Positions 10,323 through 22,100 of a stretch of 64,000 bases of DNA are shown one piece after another. The notes below the pieces were generated by a model, which had not been told where the DNA came from, searched no databases, and saw nothing but the letters and a program-made list of their open reading frames with translations. Source of the stretch: Botryosphaeria dothidea (Eukaryota; Ascomycota; Dothideomycetes; Botryosphaeriales; Botryosphaeriaceae); the NCBI GenBank assembly GCA_011503125.2, contig WWBZ02000033.1:310001-374000 (forward strand), read 5' to 3'. Made by a program: the position numbers and the translations under genes. The stretch's first letter is position 1, and the number at the start of each line of letters is the position of its first letter.

Positions 10323-11087
10323 ATGGTCGGAATGCCCCAATTGATCGCTCTGCCGCCCACACTGACAATTCCGCAGGCTGACAAGTTCACCCCCGAGGAG
10401 ATTGAGAAGCACAAGGCTGCCTTCGACCTATTCGTGCGTCGCCTGATGTCTTGCCCAAAAACCCTCCTCCGTGCTGACACCTCCGCCCCGTGATTGCAGG
10501 ACAAGAATGGAGACGGTGCGACCGCAACTGCCCCTCCAATTTTCCGCTCCACGTGCAAACTGACCGCGGCAACGATTTAGGCGACATCACGGCTAAGGAG
10601 CTCGGCGAGGTGATGCGGGCGTTGGGCCAGAACCCCACCGAGACGGAGCTCGAGGACATGGTCAACGAGCTCGACACCGACCACACCGGCTCCATCGACT
10701 TCAACGGTTTGCCTTCTTTGCTCGCGCTGGTGCGGCCGCGATCGCTGACTAATCAACCCCCAGAATTCCTCGTCATGATGGCGAAGAAGCCCCAGACCAC
10801 CGACTTGGAGCAGGAGATCCGCGAGATCTTCGACGTGTTCGACCGCGACGGCTCCGGCACCATCAACTCGTCGGAGCTGCGCCATGTCATGAAGGCCATC
10901 GGCGAGAACCTGACTGACGCTGAGATCGACGAGCTGATCAGGGAGGCCGATGTCGATGGGAACGGGACCATTGATTGTGAGTACCAGTGCCAGCTTGCGC
11001 GGCTGATATCTTGAGGGTCTCTGCTTTACTGACGGATGCTTTTCTGCTACAGATGAGGAGTTCGCACGGTTTTTCAAGAAGGATTAG
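10323..11087 (+). CDS. Divergent calmodulin-like EF-hand protein, 149 aa, six exons
   Basis: Exons 10323-10325, 10377-10433, 10500-10515, 10581-10706, 10764-10976 and 11053-11087 join to exactly 150 codons, giving 149 aa, the usual fungal calmodulin length. The first exon is only the ATG, an intron position also seen in ascomycete calmodulins. All four EF-hand loops are complete: [36 protein letters not shown] and [12 protein letters not shown]. The protein should bind four Ca2+ and switch target proteins in the cytosol. The sequence is unusually divergent for calmodulin: it starts [14 protein letters not shown], has a Pro in the central linker (MAKKPQTTD), lacks the Lys before the third helix (GENLTDAE instead of GEKLTD), and ends FARFFKKD instead of a Met-rich tail. 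I think it is a paralogue rather than the essential calmodulin. The first donor, GTCGGA, is weak. Confidence 0.88.
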
Positions 11088-14000
11088 CTCCCTCATTGAA
11101 ATCGTCCGTGTCATTAAGCGTTGGTGGAGGTTCCATTGCTATGTTTGGTTAGCCTGCTTGTTGTTCATCCAACCAAATCCGTCGTAATCATCGGGAGAGC
11201 GCCCGAATTGAAATTCATTGGCATCTAATTGCAACATTGCTAAAATTGGGTCTTGCTTTGTAAGCATGCTCGTGCTGATATTACAGATTTTGGCTATCTA
11301 ACAGGATAACATCGGCGCTCCCCAGACGGGGCAGGTACGGACAAAGTTCCGGATGGTAATCAGGCTAAGATTCGATGCTACAGAACAAAGGCGGTAGTTC
11401 CATTTCTATTCTATCTTCATGTCATCAGATCTCGCAGGCCACTTGAAGTTCCACAGACCTGCACGCGTATCCGATGAACATCTCTCTGCCTTCCACCGTC
11501 CTGCACACCATCAAAGATCAGATCCATCAGGCCGTGCTACTCATCTGGAAGCAGCCCGGCTCTGCAACACAATCGCCTCTCGCCATCACATTGCTCCGTT
11601 CCTCTACCCATCCGCGCTGAGACCACACGTTCTCGTGCTTATCCTCTCCGCTACAGTCCCACATCTTAAAAGAAGGGTGCTCCGTCGTCGTAGGCGCTAT
11701 GGTTTAGTATGCACATTTGTAGACTTCAGTAGTAGGACGACGCTGAATGAGAATGCGGGAAGAAGACAGGCACTGAGGGGCGGAAAAGAGACTAGCTGGA
11801 ACCACGAGCTTCCGAGCGTCCTTTCTTCTCACGACCATTCCTCGCCCTTCCCTGACTCCCTTGTTCTTAGAGAGTAGCGAGCTCTCGAAGTTTTGAAGCG
11901 AGAACCCGATGGCGGCGAGCAGTGCCTCTCGCCACGTCGTCCGCGGAGACGCAGTGACAATGGCCCTTTTGCTCCGACAAGGAATATGGGCATGCGATCG
12001 TTCACCAGCACCTCCCGCCTCTGCATGCTCTCTGCCTCCGCTACAGCGATTCGAGGAAAGTCGCTCTCGAAAAACGCCTTGCTGCGCCAGCCGGACCACG
12101 CGTCCGCACGTGCGCCAGCCATCACGAAATAAAAATACGGAGGACCGGTTCGCGGTGTCTCGAAAGCCAAGCTCGTATTTTCCCCCGTGGTTGGCATGCC
12201 GTGGCCTGAGCAAGTTCTCTCTGGCAACGCCGGCTTCCTTCGGCGCGCCCGAAAATGTCCGGCAAAAGACACCGCGCCGACCACATGCGGCAACGACATC
12301 ACAAAGGACGCGTAGGCAAGCGGAACGTCAAAATTTTGATTTCGTGGTCGCGGTGATCGTGATGGGGAAATGGGGGGAGAGGGGGCGGGCAGAGTCGCCG
12401 GAGTCCCCGAATTGTGGCCGCGACCCTCGGGGTAGGGGAGAGTGGAGATTGGGGAGGGCTATACCGAATGCGGCAATACTTTCGCATCATGTCAATCGCT
12501 CGTATATTTTCTGTGGGTTGGAAGATTCATGGCCAAGTGACGGTGACGGTGGAGCTCAGCAGGCGGCGGTGCCTTGTGTTCGGGACGCCAAGTGTGACGA
12601 TCAGGTGGGCGTGGGATTTTTTTGCTCATGCGCTCGGCGTGACCCTGCAGATGATGATGGTGGTTGATGGGCGGGAGGGTTTCGCGCTTAGTCATATAAG
12701 TTGGCAGGAGTAAGGCAGACAAGGCAGAGCAGCTTTCCAGCCGTGTCGTTCTCAGGCAATGCTGGTCTAAGCTATTTTACTTGGAGCCGAGCGATGCACA
12801 GGGTCTCTTGGGGAAGAAGCTCGGCGGCTGTTGTTTCATCGATCGACGACGTTTCGCATCAGGACAGCGCAGCAAGTCCTCCCGTGCCGCTGTTCGGGCC
12901 GCCCAATCACTCGCCGAAGACAGAGGCGCGCCTTGTTGGGGGCAATGGGGGCGGGGACACAGCCATCATTTAGGCTTATGGCTATGTTAGCGGCTACGTC
13001 AGAGTGTTGGTCTGAATCATGTTAGCATCTGCAAATTCCCTGCAGTGATGTTTCTTCGAAAAGCATGTTGGTGCGACCCCCCCCCCCCCCAAAAAAAAAA
13101 AAAACCCCCCACCAAAAGACGACGGCGGCGCCGACGCTGGGCAGCTAACGTAGGACCAGAGACTGCGGAATGTTCCACGCGCTGCTTGGCCCTTCCAACT
13201 GCCGCAATGAGACTAGAGAAGCTTCTGCAACTCCCGGCGGCCTGTAACCTTAAAACTAAACCTCACTCCGATCTCGTGTTCGGGGTGGCTGAGCGCAAAA
13301 GGGGAAGGGCGCAAATTCTCCTGACTGGCCAAGACGAGGCTGCGGCCGAATGGAAACGGTTTGTGGGCGCGACAAGGGGGCCAGGGCCGACCGACAGGAG
13401 CCAAGTGATTCGAAGGATGACGCGAGGGCGGGGAAATAGATCGGCTACACAGCCTGCGGCCACAGAGCCAACACCGCCTGCCGGCTAATGATTTGGCTCG
13501 TATACAAGCATTGCTAAGCTTTCTAGCCCGCGGAGATCTGCCCCATTTTCGGCCTGTCCCTGCTATTCACCAACCCTGACTGGCCCTCCCTCGCGTTCCC
13601 GAATTGCTAAGCTTTTGGTGCTACGTTAGGCTTCGCGGCTTTGCATCTACTTGCGTGAGGCCTGCAGGGCGAGAAAGATGGGACAAGCTCGAGTCCGTCC
13701 AAGTCCCTGCCCGCACGCACCCTCCTTCCTTCGCGGAAATGGCTCCCTTTCTAGCTTCCTTATCGCGGCCGGCCATCCTGAGCAACCATCTTGAGAGGTG
13801 CCCCACCATACCTGGTCTGGCGTTATTTCAGCGGGATCCAGGCACAGGGTGTGGATGGGAAAGCTGGCTCGCGACGCCGTTGCTGCGCGACTAATGACTA
13901 GCCGGAACGCAGCCGCAGACCCTGGCCAGACGCAGACCACCGACGCCCGTGGGGAAGCCGTCAGAACGAGGCGTATTACGACACCCCGTCCACCAAGAGC

Positions 14001-14135
14001 CATTATTCAGACTCCGGGTCTCCGCGGCGCCCTGCCCTAGATTAACACCTCGCATCCTGTCCTCGTGCACCTGTAGAGTGCTCCCGCTGACCCTGTTGAT
14101 CTCATTGTTCTTTTGCCGAGTACCTTTTTTCCAAG
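11088..14135. other. 3-kb gene-free stretch
   Basis: Several 100-250-codon frames overlap on both strands at 11.4-12.7 kb and 13.0-14.2 kb, but none shows a domain, signal peptide or supported splicing, and their amino acid make-up (Arg/Pro/Ser-rich) looks like translated G/C-rich non-coding DNA. A run of C, A and again C lies at 13077-13110. The part next to 14136 should include the promoter and 5' UTR of the next gene. Confidence 0.45.
13077..13110. repeat. Homopolymer block (poly-C, poly-A, poly-C)
   Basis: About 14 C, 14 A and 6 C in a row. It is likely unstable or prone to sequencing error. Confidence 0.85.
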
Positions 14136-14745
14136 ATGCACGCCGCCGCCATCGTGTTCTTATGCCTGCTGGCTTGGGCGAGACCCAGCCACCAGCATCC
14201 ATCTCGCTTGCAACGGACGACCGGCTGCAGATGCTCGACTATCCACTCGCACCAGACTCACGCCTTCTGGCTGCAGCCGCCTGAACTCGAGAATCCCAGC
14301 GACACCTGCCGCCGGTTAGGGTACCAGTTGGGTCACTGGCTGGCGTGGATCGACGGCAACACCGATCTCCAGACCGCCTGGCAGCTATACGACGACATCC
14401 TGCAGAACCGGCAGCCAAACGCAGCACTCCAGCAAAAGAAAGGACTCAACCGGACAGCGTCGCAGGACGAGGAGGCAGCTGAGAAAAGCACAGTGTCGTG
14501 TTCGATCGAGGGCATGGACGACTCCCGGGAAGGTGCAACACCGTCGGATTTTCTGTTGATCAGGGTGTTCCTGGGGATCATAGTGCTGGTGGTCCTTTTT
14601 GAATCAGGGTCGACGATATGCAGGTGAGTGTCGTGCGTGGTTAATATGATGGCGAGATGATGCTGATCAGCTCGGCAGGAGGCTGGGCAGGGGCCTTAGC
14701 AAATTCTTCAGCACGAGGAGCAGCGCAGGCGAGATACGACTGTGA
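14136..14745 (+). CDS. Small secretory-pathway protein with one C-terminal membrane helix
   Basis: Two exons, 14136-14623 and 14679-14745, joined across a 55-nt intron with donor GTGAGT, branch-like GCTGATC and acceptor GGCAG, give 184 aa. The N-terminus, MHAAAIVFLCLLAWARPSHQ, is a good signal peptide. The middle (residues 30-140) is polar with few Cys. FLLIRVFLGIIVLVVLFE near residue 150 is a clear transmembrane helix. The second exon adds a basic tail (RRLGRGLSKFFSTRSS), so the short cytosolic end is positively charged. I do not recognise a family. The intron fits so well that I believe the gene, though no homologue comes to mind. It lies 330 bp upstream of the next plus-strand gene. Confidence 0.6.
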
Positions 14746-15075
14746 CGGAGGACACGGGGTCCGTTTTTCCGCGGGGTGTTAGCATGGTAGCAAATCAACA
14801 GCAAGTTTGTCATTTTCCAAAATTAGGGTGCGCGAGTTTCGGTGTGGGGAAAAGGCTCAGCTCTGGCTCGTGGCTCAGCGGACTTGGCAGAGAATCCAGC
14901 GTGCAGCCAAGCAGCTGCCTGCCAGGGACGCAGTCGCCTTGTTCCCAGTGCACGGGGCACCATCCCACTGAGCCCCTGTCTCCCCGCCCGTCTTGGCTGT
15001 CTGTCATATATACTTAGTTGGCAGCACGCGACGCCCGCCCCGAATGAGCAGCCGCTCGCGTGTTACCCTTCCACC
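14746..15075. other. Intergenic, promoter of the sulfatase-like gene
   Basis: Short spacer between two plus-strand genes. CATATATACTTAG at about 15005-15017 is a TATA-like element about 60 bp before the ATG at 15076. Confidence 0.4.
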
Positions 15076-18000
15076 ATGGAGCCTGGTCAGATTTGGCCTC
15101 TCAGCGTCCTGCTGAGGACCAAGGACCAGTTTGCGCTTTTCTTTGTTTCTTCTTTCGCTGCCAAGCTGCTTCACCTCTACTCCCACCGCGCCTCACTTCC
15201 CATTCTTCTGATCGTCCTGTACACCCCGACCTTCTTCCTCCCCGACGTGCTGCTCGTCCTCTTCAACAAGCTTGTCGTCTACCGCCAGAACAGAAGCCGA
15301 GCATGGAGAATCTTCGGCGGCCTTCTTGCGTGAGCGGCCTGATCGGCAGTTTCACCCCGTCATCGCTCCCACTGCTAACCTCACCTCACTCCAGACTGCT
15401 CACAGCCGCGACCTCGGCCTCGCAGATCTCCTTTTACATCGAGACCGGCGGCGAGGTGCAGTGGATGGCGGCCGGCAACCTCGCCATGGACCCTGGTGGT
15501 CTGCGCATGATCCTGTCCGAGCTGCCCAAGTTTTCCGTGTTCATCCTCGCATTCTCGGGCGTGGCATGGCTGATCGCGCCTCGCTTCTACGCGCTGGTCG
15601 GGCGTGTGCTGCACAAGGTTGGCCTTTCGTTCAGACAGATGCATCGTTGCTTGAGAGGGAAGTCACAGCTCAGCGGATACGAGCAGCTGGCCGGGCCGTG
15701 CGACGAGGGTGTGGAGCCGAGGTGAGTTTTAATTGCTTTATGCTTGATTTGACGGCCAATCAGACTGACGCGGATCCAGTAAATCTGACGAGCGCACGAC
15801 AATTCCGTCACTGCTCAAGGCGGCTGCAATTTCCGTCGGGGTTGTTGCCGCGACCGTCACTGTCGCCGTGCTGCAGATCGTGCGCCCACGGACCCCGCCT
15901 TATGCCCACATGTCCGGCTCCCTGCCAATCACTCTCTTCGAGGGCCTCTTCTTCAACCCCATCAACGGAGAATTCTGCCTGCCCTATCCTCACCACAGGG
16001 TTGACTTTCCGTTCGAGCAATATGCCAAGCTCGCCGGACATGCGCCTCCTCCGGACTGGAAGCCGCTCACCGACGAGTGCCGCCGCCGCCGCCGCCACCA
16101 CCACCACGGACTGCCCCATGGACCACCTCCCCCTGGCATGCCTCCGCTGCCGCCTGGTCCGCCACTACCGCACCATGGCCCCCCTCCACCCCCTCCGCTC
16201 CCTCCGGATTATTATGACGATGGAGACCTTTATCCGCGCGGACCTCCCGCCGAAGACTGGGCATTCGATGGGCCGCCTCCCCCGCCTGCCCATCACAGGC
16301 ATCATGGACACTACGACCCCACTTGTGACCCGCTGAAGCTATCGAATTTGGAAGAAAGTCTCTTCGAGCCGCTCGCGAGTTCCGTGAAAACAAACCAGCC
16401 GTCCATAAAAAATGTGCTTCTCATCACGCTGGAAAGTACCCGCAAGGACATGTTTCCGTTTAGAAAGGACAGCGGCGTCTACAATTCCATCCTCTCCTCG
16501 TATCATGACGCCAGCGCAGCGGTGGAGCTGGACAAGAAGCTGAGAAATCTTACCACCACCGCCGCTTTCCTCACTGGAGAGTCCACCAATTTCGACGAGG
16601 ACGCGGCATTTAATGAGACGGGCGCAGTGGGTTCCTGGGTTTCAAAATTCCAAGATGGCCGGGGTGGAATCAACGTGCAGGGAGCCGTCACCGGAAGTGC
16701 TTTCACGCTGAAGAGTCTGTTGACTAGCTTGTGCGGAGTGGAGGCTTTGCCGGTAGACTTCACAGAGGAAGTCAAGGGTCGGATTTACCAGCCCTGCCTG
16801 CCGCAGATCATGGATCTCTTCAACAAGGCCGAGGCCAACGACTCCGCATCCTCGGATTTTGTCGAGACCCTCGACAAGGAAGACTTCCTCTCCTGGCCGT
16901 GGGACTCGGCCATGGTGCAGTCCGTCACCGACCAGTTCGACTCGCAGTACACGCTCGACGACCAGATCGGCTTCCGCACCCAGATCCTCGAGTCGACACT
17001 GTCCAACCCGGCGTCGAAGCACTACCCGCCCAAGGAGCCCAAGTCCAACTACTTCGGCTACCCGGAGACGGAAGCGCTGCCCTACATGCGCGACCTCTTC
17101 GCCTCCGCCAAGCAGCAGCAGCGCCGCCTCTTCGTGTCGCACCTGACCAGCACGCCGCACCACCCCTTCGCGACGCCGGAATCGTGGGGCGAAAAGGAGA
17201 GCTACCTGCGCCGCAAGCGCTACCAGCCCGAGGACGAGTTCGACCACTACCTCAACACGATCAAGTACCAAGACGAGTACCTCGACCGCGTCTTCGGCAT
17301 GCTCGACGACGTCGGCGCGCTCAACGAGACGCTCGTCGTCCTCGTCGGCGACCACGGCCTCGCCTTCGCCACGCCCGACGGCAGCAAGAGCACCTTCGAG
17401 AACGGCCACGTCGCCAACTTCGCCATCCCGCTGCTCTTCGCGCACCCGGCCCTGCCGCGCCTGCAGATCTCGTCCCAAACCACCCCGACCAGCATCGTCC
17501 CCACCATCCTCGACCTGCTCGCCCAAACGCACTCTCTCAGCGGCGCCCAGAAGACCGCCGCCCACCACCTCCTCCCGCGCTACCAGGGCCACTCGATGAT
17601 CCGCGAGCAGAAGTGGTCCGTCCCCGTCACCGACCGCGCGCCGCGGCACCACCACCACCCGGACGCAGCGCTGCCCGCCGACGCCTCCTTCCCGACGACA
17701 AACGCCACCACCGCGCACCCCTTCCACTTCAGCATCATCAACCCGGGCGGTTCCGTCCTCAGCATCGCCCAGTCCGCGTCGCCGTACCGGCTGGTCCTGC
17801 CGCTGTGCAGCACGCACGGGCTGCGCTTCACTGACACGCGCGGCGATCCGGGCGAGGCGGCGCCCATCATCGCGTGGAGCGTCGACGGGCTGCTGAAGGA
17901 CGTGCGGGCGAAGCACGGGAGGGAGGCCGCGGAGTGGGCGGACTTGGCGGTGCGGCTGGGCGGGTGGTGGTTCTGGGAGCAGAGGAGCAGGTGGGGGTAC

Positions 18001-18084
18001 CATTACGCGGCGAGGAGTACTGATAGGGGGGCTGTGGAGGGGGGTGGGGGAAGGATAAGGAAGGAGCATTGGTGGGAGACGTAG
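15076..18084 (+). CDS. Membrane protein with sulfatase/LTA-synthase-like catalytic domain
   Basis: Exons 15076-15329, 15395-15721 and 15780-18084 (introns 65 and 58 nt) give 961 aa. The N-terminal third has several hydrophobic helices (for example LLIVLYTPTFFLPDVLLVLF and KFSVFILAFSGVAWLIAP). A Pro/His-rich linker near residues 290-370 follows. The catalytic domain then opens with NVLLITLESTRKDMFPF and contains SNYFGYPETEALPYMRDLF, VVLVGDHGLAF and FENGHVANFAIPLLF. Glu-Ser-Thr at the nucleophile position and the Asp-His-Gly and Gly-His metal ligands place it in the alkaline-phosphatase superfamily. The Cys-x-Pro-x-Arg signature of true sulfatases is absent, so a phospho-transferase or phosphodiesterase role like that of LTA synthase is more likely. 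Fungal homologues are annotated as 'sulfatase domain protein'. The physiological substrate is unknown. It should sit in a membrane of the secretory system. Confidence 0.85.
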
Positions 18085-19138
18085 AGAGGGGTTTTTGAGA
18101 GGGGGAGGGAGGATGGGAGTTGGAGGGGAAAGATACACACATGTGTTTTGTTTTGAGTTTTTCTTTCTGGTACTCGAGATCATGGAGCATTTTCATGGCG
18201 TTTTTTTTCCATGCATTTGCGCGGGAATTGGGCTGCATGGGTATATACCACGTGAGCAGGTTAGAGCTTTAGTTTTTCGAAGTTCCGCTTTGAAGAGCTT
18301 CTTTTTGCGAACAGTCGTGCCGGAATCGATGCTTGGTTTGGTCCTGAAGGGTGGCGCGAGTGATTTCTAAACATTCATGCTCCATTTCCAGAGCGAATAC
18401 GTATGTACTGTGCAGTCGCTTCACCGGTTCATCTTCCCATTCACGAGAACGCCTTAGCTGCATTGTTGGGGTCCGTTTTGCATGTAGATCGTCAGCCTCG
18501 CTGCAGCAAAAATTCGATCTTACATCGAATGGCAGCCTGATATTTTGGCACCTCTTTACGAGAAGAGCCTTTTCAATTGTGTTCTGAGAAGCCTTGTTGA
18601 ATGCGGCATGTGAAACTGAGGGGTACGAGTTTGTGAGTGAGAGCAACGGACTGCTCAAATAAGTTCACCAGATACTCGCTCACGGCGTGTTGATTTGAGT
18701 TCCTACCATGCCAACCATCATGATTCCGGCCAGCTTCCTATTAACTCTATTATGCAGCAGTTGTGACGCCATCCTATGTGTCTATCTAGCTTTGTCATTG
18801 TTGAAATTTCTATGTGATGAAGTGTTGTCCAAGAGCGTGGGGCCGCCGGCAAAATCTCAGCATCGACACTTTTGCTTTGTAGCGATACTATAGGTAAATT
18901 CAACTCCGGTTTAAGAAATTATATCTCTTTGTGTTTGTATAGAAAAACTATTTTTCTTATCTAGCACTTTAAATTGTCTATCTCGATGGAAATGTTGAAA
19001 AAGAGTGTTCAACCCAAAACAGGAACATATTGGAGATAGGGAACGACAGACTTCAAAAGATAATTCTCCAAGAAGGAAGCTACAAATTTGTGTACGATGA
19101 CCTGCGGATACAAACGAGTGGTAGAAGAGATTTCATCA
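18085..19138. other. Intergenic between convergent genes
   Basis: 3' flanks of the sulfatase-like gene (plus) and the CorA-like gene (minus). Short frames only; no RNA gene or repeat recognised. Confidence 0.5.
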
Positions 19139-22100
19139 TCAACGTGTGGCTGGACGCTGAAGTTGGGTAGAATGGGGAACACAACCTGATTCAAGTTGTC
19201 CTGGCGTCGGAGAGTCGGTTAAGTTCCTCAATTTTGGTGTTGTCTGTGACCCGAGAGAGTGATTGGTCATCTCACCCGCGCGTCTCACAGCAGTGGAAAT
19301 ACCATGCGACTCTTCTACTGGGGTGTCACTTCCAGACTGCTTTCGGAATTTGTGCCGAGAGAGAAATTCGCGTGCTCTTTTCTCGATATCGAACTTCTGT
19401 ACTGGATCGAGCTTGTTCCTGTAGCTTTCTAAGCGTTTGTCTTGGTTCAGGATGTCCAGGGCCCGTTTGATAACATGTTCGTGGATCGGACGAAATATCG
19501 GTCGGAACAAGGCTTGAAAAGAGAACACAATAAACAAGGCCGAGTAAATCGCGAAAAGTAGCATAGTCGCAAAAGGCTTTCCAACGCTCTGGGCAAATAT
19601 TTTCCCAAAGCTTTGCGCGAAACTGATCAGAGGCTCCACCATAGCCTTGTCGAGAAGTTTCGCATTCGCTAGTGCAAACACGGTGATGGACAGGGATATG
19701 ATCGCCGTTGCTATCATGAAGGTCAGAGTAAGCCGCCCTGGAGCGTCACTCATGCTGAAAATCCCAGTAGCAAAACCAAGAGGAAGAAAGACGACTGTCA
19801 CATAGGTGAATAGGGACATATTTTCTGAACCCCTGAAACTCATCTAAGTAATAGTCAGCAAAAGCTTCACAGTCGGGACAGTGTCTTACATCTTCCCGAA
19901 TCGAATCTAAACGGCCAGTCAAAGAGTCTCGAAATGTTTGGATGCGTGCTTTTAGATGTTCCAAGTCCCGGATCCTTCTTTGGTTTTGGACGCGAAGTTT
20001 ATTGATCCTATGACGGAAAGTTCTCTCGTCATTCCTCGTCCACCTGGGATTTTCTGGCTCACGGTCCTTTTCCCGAGTGCTCCATTCTTCGATCCTCTCT
20101 AAGTTCTCATCGAGGTCCTCTCCGACAGTTTGTAGAATTTCTTCAAACAACCTCCAACGTCCAATGATCTTGAAATAACCTTCACTATCACCCTGCTGGA
20201 GAAACCGGTATGCACTGGCAATAGCCTCAGCGAGAGGGTCAAGGGGACACGATGCCGCCATCGCATGGGGGTAACTTGATTTAGTCTTGATTTTACCAAG
20301 GACAAGTTCTTGTGCATTTACCCCCGAATAGCCATACTCTTCTTTGTCATTACACCCTGGCGTTTTGAGCACATTTTCTCTGGCCCATTGGAAAATTTGT
20401 TTCGTTTTCACTTCAATCTCCATCAAGATCTGGTCGAATAGCAGAAGCTCGAGCACTTTCCGTTGCTGCCATGGATGCTTGTACTTTTCGGATCCCGGCG
20501 GAGATTCAATCGGGTCGTACCCCAGTTTAGACATTCGCTCTTTCAGAGTCTGCGCATGATGATCTTCGCCTTCTGTAGTCTTCGTTCCTGGAGTGAGAAT
20601 TGATACCGCCCTCTGCTTTCCCTGTGTCATCTCGATGCCTTGACTTTCAATCTTTTCCTTCGGAGGAGCTTCCGGAATGTACTCGAGGAAATGGCAGGTC
20701 CAATACCGATCGAAGAAATCGCCGATAAACCAGAAGCTCATTGTGGCACGTGTGAGACCCATTACAGTTCCTGACGACTCTTCTCGATACCCTCTAGTCT
20801 CCTGTGTACCTTGTGGTCGCGCTACGATGTAACTGAAATTAGGTATTCCGGCTTCTCCTTCGAAGTCGCTGAGAGCGGTAAGCCCAGCAAGCCGGTAGAA
20901 TGACAGATGGAGTTCAGTTTCCCATTCATTCAAGGATGCTGCAGTTCCATCAGAGAAGTATTTGTCATAGGACGCGTGCCTGTCGAAGAATGCTGAGATT
21001 TCGTCCCGTTCACCCGGAGGAGATGCGAGGTAGCAAACCAATGTTGTCTCCCTATCGGCTTTCGGCAACCATACCAATCGCTTTTTCGCACGTTGTACAT
21101 CACGTGTCTTGCCCAGCTCTTTCCGCAGAGCGCTATTTGTCACCAATGTCTGGTTTATCCCTGCCGATTTCTCTTCTCCGTAGCCTCTGGGAACATTCAC
21201 AACAAGACCTTTCATTCCTTTTTCGTCCATGAACGAACCTGGCGCTTTGTCTTGTTGTTGCCCGTAGTGAGTTCCCCAAGTTTCTGAGACTACTACTCCC
21301 AGCTCACCGGGATGAGCACTGTTTGGGCAGGTCGGAAGCGTTGGTTTGAATCCAAATTGAAGTCCCTCCGGTCCTTCCTGAAGCCAATCATCCGAGATCT
21401 CCACAAGCCCTCTTGGATCAATGAGTTTATTTGCATTGGCGAACTGATGTTTCTTTACCATATAACCACCCCCTCTTGAAGGGGAAAGTCCTTGTCCTGA
21501 CTCACCCGTTTGAGAAGCCTTGGTCTTCTTTTCAGGAACGGTTGATGATTGAGAGCCATCTCCAAGATTGAAATCTTCGTTTCTCAGATAGTCCGTGCCG
21601 TACTTCCAAAGAATATAGGGAATCTCAAAGGTCGTCTGCCAGTAGTTGTCCCGATACGTCTCTTCTTCAAATGCCATTTGCTCTTGAGTTTCTGTGGTCA
21701 AGAGTCCTGGAAAGAGTCCACTGGGAGAGGAAAGGCCCAGTAATTTTCGGGTTTTGGCTGTGAAAATACTCTCTGGTGATTGTAAATTGATTTGACTTCG
21801 CCTTGAAGCAAGAATGAAAGACAAATCGTACCAGAGTGGTTTCTTATAGATCAGCTCTTGAGTCTCTTCATAGTCAAGTTGGCAGTCAATCGTACTCTTC
21901 CATTCTTCCTTCAGTTGTCTCCAACTGTCGTCTTTTTCTGCTTTGTGGGATTCCTTCTGAAATATCCTAGAGTCCATAGCATGAAAAAGAGCTGTGTCCT
22001 TTGAATGAAATAAAAACCTCGTATCTGATGCCATGCGAGACGTGTCTATCGTGCGTCGCTTCGAGCTCGGATTTTCTATGGTGAACCGTTTCAAGATATT

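Noticed and set aside
11419..12713. Several 100-250-codon ORFs on both strands
   Set aside because: No domains, signals or splicing; mutually overlapping.
16642..18183. 513-codon antisense ORF over the sulfatase-like gene
   Set aside because: Arg/Val/Glu-rich shadow caused by strong G/C bias at third positions of the sense gene; no motif and no splice signal.
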